From NCBI GenBank assembly GCA_945875065.1, contig CAMCJC010000129.1:1-7087 (forward strand): DNA of 7,087 nucleotides, read 5' to 3'. The DNA comes from an uncultured Propionibacteriaceae bacterium (GTDB lineage: Bacteria > Actinomycetota > Actinomycetes > Propionibacteriales > Propionibacteriaceae). A model generated the notes under the pieces. The model made no database searches. It was given only the letters and a program-made list of their open reading frames with translations, and was not told where the DNA came from. The position numbers were made by a program, and so were the translations under genes. Each line of letters starts with the position of its first letter. Position 1 is the stretch's first letter. Positions 1-5,964 of this stretch are shown here, in pieces.

Positions 1-718
1 GAAGTCCGGGTGGGGCGCGAACTGGGCCCTGATGACTAGCGGCGTCGCCGAGCCGGTGCTGTACCTCCTCGCGATGGGGCTCGGGCTAGGCACTTTGATG
101 GGTCAGGCGGAGGGTGCGACGTCGTACGCGGCCTGGATCGCGCCGGCGTTGCTCGCGACCTCCGCCATGACCGGGGCGGTCATGGACACCACCTGGAACG
201 TGTTTGCAAAGCTGAAGTTCGACCGCATCTACGAGGCGATGCTAACTACGTCGCTGACCCCACTGGATGTCGCGCTGGGCGAGATTATCGTCGCCCTAGT
301 CCGCGGGGGCAGCTACGCGACAGCGTTCGTGGGGGCGATGACGGCGATTGGCCTGGTCGGCTCGTGGTGGGTGCTGGCCGCGATCCCCGCCTGCCTGCTG
401 ATCGCGTTCGGGTTCGCGGCCCTCGGCATGGCGGCGACGTCGTTCGCGACCACCTTCCAGCAGATCGACTGGATCTGGGTGCTGCTCATGCCCATGTTCC
501 TGTTCTCCGGCACGTTCTACAGCGTCGACGTCTATCCGGCGTGGATCGCGGCGGGGGTGAAATGCCTGCCGCTGTGGCACGGCATTGAGATGATGCGCGA
601 CCTCACATCCGGCGCGATCTCCTGGGCGACCGCCGGTCACGCCGCCTACTTCGTGGCGCTCGCCGCCGTCGGCACCTGGGTGGCGTCGACGCGGATCAAG
701 GCGCTATTCCTGAGATAG
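1..718 (+). CDS. ABC-2 type transporter permease, 5'-partial (NodJ/DrrB-like)
   Basis: This is the membrane subunit of an ABC-2 family exporter, which would move a lipid, polysaccharide or drug-like substrate across the cytoplasmic membrane using a separate ATPase subunit. The reading frame is open to the left edge (positions 2-31 encode KSGWGANWAL before the first ATG at 32), and family members normally have an N-terminal cytoplasmic stretch before the EPVLYLLAMGLGLG segment, so the gene starts outside the window. Counting from the ATG at 32, about six hydrophobic segments lie near residues 6-23, 32-50, 84-109, 111-136, 146-165 and 205-221. The cytoplasmic loop LTTSLTPLDVALGE and the late PAWI...LPLWHGIEMMR region match the NodJ/DrrB pattern. 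The ATPase partner is not in the window and is expected upstream. The family call is firm; the substrate cannot be deduced. Confidence 0.88.
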   Translation, partial: KSGWGANWALMTSGVAEPVLYLLAMGLGLGTLMGQAEGATSYAAWIAPALLATSAMTGAVMDTTWNVFAKLKFDRIYEAMLTTSLTPLDVALGEIIVALVRGGSYATAFVGAMTAIGLVGSWWVLAAIPACLLIAFGFAALGMAATSFATTFQQIDWIWVLLMPMFLFSGTFYSVDVYPAWIAAGVKCLPLWHGIEMMRDLTSGAISWATAGHAAYFVALAAVGTWVASTRIKALFLR

Positions 719-800
719 GTCGCTGAGAAGCGCTTCGACCTGCGACGCCGCACCACCTCGCCATCACCTCGCCGAGCGCTCAGCCCCCGCGCCCTAAGGG
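719..800. other. Convergent intergenic segment with short palindromes, possible terminator
   Basis: This non-coding stretch follows the permease stop and faces the end of the minus-strand regulator. It contains the 10-base palindrome GAAGCGCTTC (727-736), the 8-base palindrome GAGCGCTC (774-781), the inverted pair GCTGAG/CTCAGC (722-727 and 779-784), and a nine-base direct repeat CACCTCGCC (754-762 and 765-773). Convergent genes need termination here, and these symmetric sequences are candidates. There is no U-tract, so a classical intrinsic terminator is not shown. Confidence 0.3.
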
Positions 801-884
801 GCACGAATCGCCGTTTCAGATGAACGGGACGGTTCGCGACTAGGGCGTTTGCGCCTCGCGTTCACCTAGCCCGGCGATTCGTGC
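801..884. repeat. 84-base inverted-repeat element, REP/MITE-like or terminator hairpin
   Basis: The ends are perfect 13-base inverted arms: GCACGAATCGCCG (801-813) and its reverse complement (872-884). The interior also has symmetry. In one fold TGAACG (821-826) pairs with CGTTCA (859-864) around GGCG/CGCC (844-847/852-855). In another, GAAC/GTTC (822-825/832-835) and CTAGG/CCTAG (840-844/865-869) form two hairpins, giving a three-way junction. The element lies between convergent genes, so it may terminate transcription in both directions, or it may be a small palindromic repeat of the REP or MITE kind. No second copy was noticed in this window, and no known family is recognised. The symmetry is directly seen; the role is inferred. 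Confidence 0.6.
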
Positions 885-900
885 ACGCCCCCCGGAGGGT

Positions 901-1947
901 TCAGGAGGAGCGCGGCGCGAAGTCGTCCTCGCTGAACGAACCCGACAGCAGGTCGACCGCCCGCGAGAGCGTGATCTCCTCCGCCTGGTAGGCACGGATC
1001 ACCGCCCGCGCGTAGGACCTCGGGTAGGTCGTGGCCTCCAGGTCCCGCGGGACCTCCAGGCCGTGCTCCACGACGTTGGACCGGTACAGTCGCAGGGCCG
1101 CGACCTGCTGGGCCACCGGTTCGGGCGCGATGTGCGTCTCAATTAGGCGGCGGCCGAGGGTAGCCGGGTCGACCCCGTACTTCGCGGCCAGGCGCAGCGC
1201 CGCCAAGTGCACGTTGTCGGCGGCGAGGTGCCAGTCGTCGGTGAGGGGCTTGGTCGGGAGTAGGAAGGCGCGGGCGGCCTGGTCCAGGCGTTTGGCGTGC
1301 CGATCGTCCGCATCAATGCGACAGTCCGGTTGGTAGCGGTCGCCGACGAGGTGGTGCATCAGCAGGTGCGCGGCGGCCATTCGGCGATTCGCGGGCGGGC
1401 GCGAGCTGTTGACCAGACCCACGCCGATGCCACTGCCAAAGATCGACGCAGCGTCGGCGTCGTCGCCCAGCTCGCGAGAGCTGACGAGCAAGCCCAAGCC
1501 CTCGCAGGTCGCGACGATGTCGCCGACGGGGCGGTCACCCAGCCCGGCGAGCTCCCGCGTCTCGTGGCCAAGGACCTCGGCGGCCTCCGGCATAATCGGC
1601 CGGGCGAACCGGCGCGGCCGCCGAGGCGCTTCCAAAAGCCCTAACCGGCAAACGAATGCGGTGTTCCCCTCGAGCAGCTCGAGGTGGTATTCCAAGTCCG
1701 AGTTGTGCCGCCTGGCGGCGCGGTGCGCCGCTATGTCGTCGGAGGGGATCGACAGCAGCCAGCTGATGCCGCGGTCGAGCGCCTGGGCCAGGTCGACCAG
1801 ATCAAGCGCGGAGAGCCGATGCTCGCCGGCCTCGAGCTGGGCGAGGGTCGCCCGGTCCATCCCGAGCGTTTTCGCGAGCTGTGCCTGCGTCAGCCCCTTC
1901 GTGTTCCGCGCCTGGGCGATACGCCGCCCGATGTCCGCACTGTCCAT
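901..1947 (-). CDS. XRE-family regulator fused to a degenerate ImmA/IrrE peptidase-like domain
   Basis: This is a predicted cytoplasmic DNA-binding regulator of 348 residues. Residues about 6-60 form a Cro/C1-type helix-turn-helix (RRIAQARNTKGLTQAQLAKT followed by MDRATLAQLEAGEHRLS). The remainder resembles the ImmA/IrrE metallopeptidase domain found in actinobacterial HTH-IrrE proteins, including the region around RLDQAARAFLLP and the C-terminal LYRSNVVEHGLEVP...AEEITLSRAVDLL block. Where the family normally reads HELGH, this protein reads HLLMH (residues 194-198, bases 1354-1368), so the catalytic glutamate is absent while both histidines remain. It may therefore sense or bind rather than cleave. 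The ATG at 1947 is preferred because it places the HTH at the N-terminus; a GTG at 1986 would add 13 residues and has GGAGGG too close to it. The gene is divergent from the methyltransferase and may regulate it and itself. The targets are unknown. Confidence 0.82.
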   Translation of the reverse strand: MDSADIGRRIAQARNTKGLTQAQLAKTLGMDRATLAQLEAGEHRLSALDLVDLAQALDRGISWLLSIPSDDIAAHRAARRHNSDLEYHLELLEGNTAFVCRLGLLEAPRRPRRFARPIMPEAAEVLGHETRELAGLGDRPVGDIVATCEGLGLLVSSRELGDDADAASIFGSGIGVGLVNSSRPPANRRMAAAHLLMHHLVGDRYQPDCRIDADDRHAKRLDQAARAFLLPTKPLTDDWHLAADNVHLAALRLAAKYGVDPATLGRRLIETHIAPEPVAQQVAALRLYRSNVVEHGLEVPRDLEATTYPRSYARAVIRAYQAEEITLSRAVDLLSGSFSEDDFAPRSS

Positions 1948-2012
1948 GGTCAAGATTGTGTCGCACCGCCTTTCCGGACAGCCCACCTCCCTCCACGTGC
2001 GAAACTTGCTTC
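1948..2012. promoter_or_regulatory. Divergent promoter region between the XRE regulator and the methyltransferase
   Basis: Sixty-five bases separate the two start codons, so both promoters and any operator must fit here or run into the coding ends. Neither start has a well-placed Shine-Dalgarno. On the minus strand CACAAT lies 8-13 bases before the ATG at 1947. On the plus strand GAAACT lies 7-12 bases before the ATG at 2013. Both are weak matches to a mycobacterial -10 (TAnnnT) at the spacing expected of leaderless transcripts. TGTCC (1941-1945) and GGACA (1976-1980) form a short inverted pair that could be an operator. All of this is inference from position and weak motif matches. Confidence 0.35.
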
Positions 2013-3014
2013 ATGTCGTCGTACCTGCTGCTGCGCAACCCGTCGGCCAACCGCGTCTACGCCGGCGAGGCCGCGCCGCTGACCGCCGCCGAGCTGGAAC
2101 TCACCGCCCCGTTCGCATCCGAAATCGAGCAGGCAAGCGTCGCCGGCGTCGACTACCTCGCTTTTGCCGCCGATAATCTCAGCCGCGACGATCTGCGGAT
2201 CCTCGCCTCACAGTCCGCGGCGTTCGCACTTTTTCGCCGCGACGGCGACGCCCTGTACCCGGTAACGCTCCCCCGCGTCGACCTCCTCGACGACGACCTG
2301 GTCACCATCCCGAAGTACCAGGGCAAGACCAACGAGCAGTTCACGAGGCTGCTGCTGAATGTGACGCTCGCCGTGTGCACCCGGCCGGCGCCATTCCGTG
2401 TTCTCGACCCGATGGCTGGCCGCGCCACCACCTTGTCGACGGCGCTGCTCGCCGGGTGCGACGCGTTCGGCGTCGAGTCCGACGACAAGGCCTTCGACGC
2501 TACCGCCGCCTTCTACAAGACCTACCTGAGGCGGAAGCGCCTCAAGCACACCGCCGACGTCGCCCCGGTCCGTCGCGACGGCCGCTCCATCGGTCGCCGC
2601 CTCGACGTACGCATCAAGCTGGAGCGCCGCGAACTCATCGCGACGCTGTTCACCGGAGATGCCCGCGACTCCGGCTCTCTCTACGGCAAGAAGCGGTTCG
2701 ACGCGGTGGTCACCGACGCGCCGTACGGCGTGGTCCACGGTGCCGGCTCGGGCGGCAAACGGTCGCGTACGCCGGCGAAGCTGCTAGCTGAGACCATCCC
2801 CGTGTGGGCCGGCCAGCTGCACCCAGGCGGTGCGCTCGGCCTCAGTTGGAACACCCTCGGTCTGCCCCGCGAGGACCTCGCCACGCTCCTGGCCGAAGCC
2901 GGCCTGGACGTTCAACAGGGCGGGGCCTGGGAGCGGTTCGCGCACCGCGTCGACTCGTCGATCCGGCGCGACTTGATCGTCGCCGTCAAGCCGAAGCCGG
3001 CGCAGGAGGACTAG
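2013..3014 (+). CDS. TRM11/TrmG10-like SAM-dependent methyltransferase
   Basis: This 333-residue Rossmann-fold methyltransferase belongs to the class that modifies exocyclic amino groups in RNA or DNA (UPF0020/COG1041-like). Residues 101-119 (KYQGKTNEQFTRLLLNVTL) match the block that precedes the catalytic domain in this family. Motif I, the SAM-binding loop, is DPMAGRATT (132-140), followed by the acidic V-E-S-D stretch at 154-157. Motif IV is TDAPYG (234-239), where the family normally has DPPYG or NPPYG. The first proline is replaced by alanine (codon GCG at 2718-2720). The basic stretch 172-206 between the motifs may contact nucleic acid. The ATG at 2013 is chosen because SSYLLLRNPSANRVY is a credible N-terminus; upstream in-frame codons run into the divergent regulator. 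A phosphatase gene follows 9 bases downstream. Whether the substrate is tRNA, rRNA or DNA cannot be told. Confidence 0.8.
   Translation: MSSYLLLRNPSANRVYAGEAAPLTAAELELTAPFASEIEQASVAGVDYLAFAADNLSRDDLRILASQSAAFALFRRDGDALYPVTLPRVDLLDDDLVTIPKYQGKTNEQFTRLLLNVTLAVCTRPAPFRVLDPMAGRATTLSTALLAGCDAFGVESDDKAFDATAAFYKTYLRRKRLKHTADVAPVRRDGRSIGRRLDVRIKLERRELIATLFTGDARDSGSLYGKKRFDAVVTDAPYGVVHGAGSGGKRSRTPAKLLAETIPVWAGQLHPGGALGLSWNTLGLPREDLATLLAEAGLDVQQGGAWERFAHRVDSSIRRDLIVAVKPKPAQED
3004..3009 (+). promoter_or_regulatory. AGGAGG ribosome binding site, long spacing
   Basis: AGGAGG lies within the last codons of the methyltransferase, 14 bases before the ATG of the phosphatase gene. The sequence is an excellent Shine-Dalgarno, but the spacing is longer than the usual 5-10 bases, so translation may be modest or partly coupled to the upstream gene. 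No better in-frame start lies closer. Confidence 0.5.
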
Positions 3015-3023
3015 AGTCTTGCC

Positions 3024-3512
3024 ATGCGACGACTCGTGCTGATGCGCCACGCCAAGACGCAGGGCAGCAACCCCAACGGCGACCACGCCCGCGAACTGCT
3101 GCCCAGCGGCGTCCAGGACTCCCAAGAGATGGGAAAACTCCTAGCCAACCTAGGTTTGGACTTCGCCTTGGTGTCGACTGCGACGCGCGCCCGCCAGACG
3201 TTCATGGCCCTCGGCCTCGGAATCGAGGCGGAATACCTGGATGCCCTGTACTACGACGGCACCGACTCGCTTCTGCGGTTCATCTCCGAGGTTGACCCGG
3301 GGGTGACCGGGCTGCTGGTCCTCGGCCACGCCCCCACCATCCCGGCGCTGGCCGCGCAGCTCAGTTACGCCTCCGACCGGAAAGCCGCGGACAGAATGCA
3401 GTGTTGGTTTCCCACGGCGACATTCACCGAGTTCACATTCGAAGGCGAATGGACGTCGTTGGCCCCGTTCGAGCTGGAGCACGTCAAGCTGGAGCGCATT
3501 GAGCGCGGCTAA
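3024..3512 (+). CDS. SixA-like histidine phosphatase family protein
   Basis: This is a 162-residue single-domain member of the histidine phosphatase (phosphoglycerate mutase-like) superfamily, closest in layout to SixA, which removes phosphate from phosphohistidine. The nucleophile motif is RHA (residues 8-10, His9). A SixA-like DHAREL..SG segment follows at 20-29. The conserved arginine motif is TRARQT (54-59), and the second catalytic histidine is in LGHAPT (100-105, His102). SixA usually has GHNP here, so alanine replaces the asparagine. Length and start fit the family, with the RHA motif close to the N-terminus. There is no signal peptide, so it should be cytoplasmic. It follows the methyltransferase by 9 bases and is probably in the same transcript. 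Its stop codon overlaps that of the opposing glycosylase-like gene. The true substrate could be a phosphoprotein or a small phosphorylated metabolite. Confidence 0.85.
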   Translation: MRRLVLMRHAKTQGSNPNGDHARELLPSGVQDSQEMGKLLANLGLDFALVSTATRARQTFMALGLGIEAEYLDALYYDGTDSLLRFISEVDPGVTGLLVLGHAPTIPALAAQLSYASDRKAADRMQCWFPTATFTEFTFEGEWTSLAPFELEHVKLERIERG

Positions 3513-4561
3513 CGCGGAAAGGTCGCGAACAGCTTGCCGAAGGTAGCCCGGGTGCGGTCGGCGAGGGGCTTGAACTCGGTCAGCTCGAAGCGGCCGCGCC
3601 CCACTTTCCACAGCCCGACGACCCGGCCGCCGCTGACCGCGCTCTTCTGGAACACCCCGTTGTTGCCGGGCACCAGCTTCACGTGTTCGGCCTGGGTCAT
3701 CGCGAACAGGCGGTCCTGGTAGCCGAGGATGAACTCGTCGAAGCCCGGCAGCAGCATCGGACGGGACGCGGACCGCCCCGCCTGAGCGATCTCGTCGCGC
3801 AGGCCGGGCCGGGCCCAGCGGTCGTCGGGCCACTGTTCGAAGTCTCCCGAAAGGACGGCGTGGGCGCGACGGATCTGGGTTATCGGCAGCTTGGACCACC
3901 ACGCGAAGTCCCTAATGGTCGCGGGTCCGTGCGAGGTGAGGTAGCGGCGCAGCAGCTCGACGGTGGCGGCGTCTCGATCACCGTTGAAACGGCTCTCCAG
4001 GTCGGAGCCAGCCGGCAGCCACGACGCGGCGAGCACGACGTGGTGGTCGCCGTCGACGATCGGTCCGTAGCACAGCCGCCCGCCCACCACGTGGCGGAAA
4101 ACGAGGTGGTAGCCGTCGCCGGGCTCGCGCAGCAGGTCGGCGGCCTCCCACGCGGCTAGGAGATCGGCGCGCGAGATCGGTCCAGCCTCAAGGATCTGCT
4201 CCGCGATCTCCGCCGAGAGCCGCAAGCGCTGGTCCTCCAGGCCACGGTTCCGCGATCGTCGCTCGACCTCCCTGGCCTGCGCCGTCGAGCACAGCTCGGT
4301 GATCCAGCGGGCGTCGGCGGCGGGCAGTGCGAACAAGGTGCCGCGCATCGGGTAGCCGCGCACCACCTCGCCCCGCGCGAACGCAGCCAGGACATCGTCG
4401 AGCCCGCCGGTGGTGCGCAGCGCAAGCGATGCCAGCACACCCGGAAGGTCCTGGCCCTGGAGCGCACCGAACGTAGCCGCGACCTCCCCCGCCCCGGCGA
4501 ATGGGCGTGTAACTAGGCCTTGGGCGACGAGGCGGGCGCGGCCGAGCGCAGCGTCAACCAT
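3509..4561 (-). CDS. Winged-helix DNA-binding protein, HTH_42/AlkZ-like DNA glycosylase candidate
   Basis: This 350-residue protein belongs to the HTH_42 family (PF06224), which includes AlkZ and AlkX (YcaQ), glycosylases that excise alkylated or interstrand-crosslinked bases. The N-terminal block carries Q-G-Q (residues 35-37, bases 4451-4459), the position of the catalytic QxQ pair of AlkZ. YPMRGTLF (70-77), LLPGFDEFILGYQDR (270-284) and PGNNGVF (298-304) are further family landmarks. The frame stays open upstream to about 5203, but that part lies inside the NDH-2 gene, is rich in Arg/Gly and is a shadow. The ATG at 4561 is the real start, overlapping the NDH-2 stop as TGATG. It is the last gene of the minus-strand operon, and its TAG stop overlaps the TAA of the phosphatase gene. 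Many family members are uncharacterised, so enzymatic activity is inferred. Confidence 0.85.
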   Translation of the reverse strand: MVDAALGRARLVAQGLVTRPFAGAGEVAATFGALQGQDLPGVLASLALRTTGGLDDVLAAFARGEVVRGYPMRGTLFALPAADARWITELCSTAQAREVERRSRNRGLEDQRLRLSAEIAEQILEAGPISRADLLAAWEAADLLREPGDGYHLVFRHVVGGRLCYGPIVDGDHHVVLAASWLPAGSDLESRFNGDRDAATVELLRRYLTSHGPATIRDFAWWSKLPITQIRRAHAVLSGDFEQWPDDRWARPGLRDEIAQAGRSASRPMLLPGFDEFILGYQDRLFAMTQAEHVKLVPGNNGVFQKSAVSGGRVVGLWKVGRGRFELTEFKPLADRTRATFGKLFATFPR

Positions 4562-5955
4562 CAGTTCGTACCGCGCATCAGGCGGCTGCTGGAACCATCG
4601 CCGAGCTGTTCTAGGGCGAGTCGGCCAACCATCTGCTGGTTGGTGGTGGCTCGCTCGGACCGGCCGCGGGTCAAGAAGCTGACGAACCAGTGCAGCAGGG
4701 TCGACAGCCGCTGCTTGAAACCCGCGATGTACAGCAGGTGCAGCACCAGCCACGCTGCCCACGCTAGGAACCCGGTCAGCTTCAGCTTGCCGGCGCTGAC
4801 CACGGCCGAGAAACGGGAGATCGTCGCCATGGAGCCCTTGTCGAAGTACTTGAATGGCTCGGCGGGCCGCTGGCCGGCGGCGTCGCCGCGGATCGCCTTG
4901 GCCGCGTACTTGGCGCCCTGGATCGCGCCCTGGGCAACGCCGGGGACACCGTCGACGGCCGCGAGGTCGCCGATGACGAACACCTCCGGGTGCCCGGGCA
5001 GCGTCAGATCCGCAGCGACCTTCACACGCCCAGCCCGGTCTACCTCCGCGCCGGCTTGCTCGGCGATCGCGGCGCCGAGAGGGCTTCCTGCGACGCCCGC
5101 GGCCCACACCTTGCACACCGTCTCCAAGCGCTCGGTGGAACCGTCGGCGCGTTTGACGGTCAGGCCGCTGCTGTCGACGTCGGTGACGATCGTGTCGGTC
5201 CACACCTCGACGCCGTGCCGCTCCAGCGACCGGCGTGCCACACCGCCGAGATCCTCGCCGAACGAGGGCAGCACCCGCGGCCCGCCCTCGATCAGCACGA
5301 CGCGCGCCTGCTTCGGGTCGATGCGGCGGAACTCACCGACCAGGGTCTTTGAGGCAAGTTCGCGAATCTGGCCGGCCATCTCGACGCCGGTAGGGCCGGC
5401 TCCGACGACGGCGAAGGTCAGTAGGCGAGAGACGTCGCTTCCCGATTCCTCGCCCTCGGCGAGCTCGAAGGCCCCGAAGATCCGGGCGCGGATCTCGAGG
5501 GCGTCGTCGATGGTCTTCATGCCCGGCGCATAACGGGCGAAGTGGTCATTGCCGAAGTACGACTGCCCGGTGCCGGCTGCGACGATGAGGTAGTCGTAGG
5601 CGGTCTCGTGGTGGCGGTCGTGGAAGCGCCAGTGCACTTTGCGGGCGGCGATGTCGATGCTCTCCACCAGACCGAGCTGCACGGACGCGTTGCGGACGCC
5701 CCGCAGGATCTCGCGGGTCGGCGGCGCGATCTCACCCTCGCTGAGGATGCCCGTCGCAACCTGGTACAGCAGCGGTTGGAACAGGTGATTGGTGGTGCGC
5801 GCGATCATCGTCACGTCCACGTCGGCGCCCTTCAACGCCTTGGCGGCGAAAAGCCCACCGAAACCAGACCCGATTATGACAACATGAGGCTTGCGCATAT
5901 GCGAATGATGCCATGACATGCGAGGCCGACGCCCGTCTCGCCCGTCAGCCGTCAT
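4561..5955 (-). CDS. ndh: Type II NADH:quinone oxidoreductase (NDH-2)
   Basis: This membrane-associated flavoprotein oxidises NADH and passes electrons to menaquinone without pumping protons. Numbered from the ATG at 5955 (464 residues), the FAD-binding GSGFGG is at 29-34, HLFQPLLYQVATG at 57-69, the NADH-binding GAGPTG at 185-190, the FAD-contacting IGD near 328-330 and the NDH-2 quinone-site signature AQGAIQ (AQxAxQ) at 341-346. A hydrophobic and amphipathic stretch at 393-428 is the usual C-terminal membrane anchor of mycobacterial enzymes. Start choice is uncertain: in-frame ATGs at 5955, 5919 and 5898 all lack a clear Shine-Dalgarno. The 5898 start leaves only four residues before the HVVIIGSGFGG strand. 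The gene starts 9 bases after the amine oxidase stop (if 5955) and ends overlapping the glycosylase start. It may be a second NDH-2 paralogue, since mycobacteria often have two. Confidence 0.93.
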   Translation of the reverse strand: MTADGRDGRRPRMSWHHSHMRKPHVVIIGSGFGGLFAAKALKGADVDVTMIARTTNHLFQPLLYQVATGILSEGEIAPPTREILRGVRNASVQLGLVESIDIAARKVHWRFHDRHHETAYDYLIVAAGTGQSYFGNDHFARYAPGMKTIDDALEIRARIFGAFELAEGEESGSDVSRLLTFAVVGAGPTGVEMAGQIRELASKTLVGEFRRIDPKQARVVLIEGGPRVLPSFGEDLGGVARRSLERHGVEVWTDTIVTDVDSSGLTVKRADGSTERLETVCKVWAAGVAGSPLGAAIAEQAGAEVDRAGRVKVAADLTLPGHPEVFVIGDLAAVDGVPGVAQGAIQGAKYAAKAIRGDAAGQRPAEPFKYFDKGSMATISRFSAVVSAGKLKLTGFLAWAAWLVLHLLYIAGFKQRLSTLLHWFVSFLTRGRSERATTNQQMVGRLALEQLGDGSSSRLMRGTN

Positions 5956-5964
5956 GCCAGGGCA

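Noticed and set aside
754..773. CACCTCGCC direct repeat as a CRISPR or iteron
   Set aside because: Only two copies of nine bases with no spacer structure; probably chance in GC-rich DNA.
801..884. tRNA-like gene
   Set aside because: Length and three-way junction are suggestive, but the terminal stem is 13 pairs and there is no T-loop GTTCRA motif in place, no anticodon arm and no discriminator arrangement.
901..1947. Toxin-antitoxin pair centred on the XRE regulator
   Set aside because: No small toxin-like gene adjoins it; the neighbours are a 333-residue methyltransferase and a convergent transporter.
1881..2012. 44-residue N-terminal extension of the methyltransferase
   Set aside because: The added residues overlap the coding start of the divergent regulator and resemble no family N-terminus; the ATG at 2013 is sufficient.
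1409..2176. Plus-strand 255-residue open frame opposite the XRE regulator
   Set aside because: It covers the regulator, the divergent promoter gap and the start of the methyltransferase, and its composition is that of a shadow frame.
3150..3902. Minus-strand 250-residue open frame across the phosphatase and glycosylase ends
   Set aside because: Arg/Pro/Gly-rich, spans two recognisable genes in other frames and shows no domain.
4562..5203. Upstream extension of the HTH_42 frame on the minus strand, giving a 564-residue protein
   Set aside because: It lies wholly within the NDH-2 gene in another frame, is Arg/Gly-rich and low in complexity, and family landmarks begin only after the ATG at 4561.
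4520..5533. Long plus-strand open frame opposite NDH-2
   Set aside because: Ser/Arg/Pro-rich translation typical of antisense shadows in high-GC DNA; the minus strand encodes a clear NDH-2 with all motifs.
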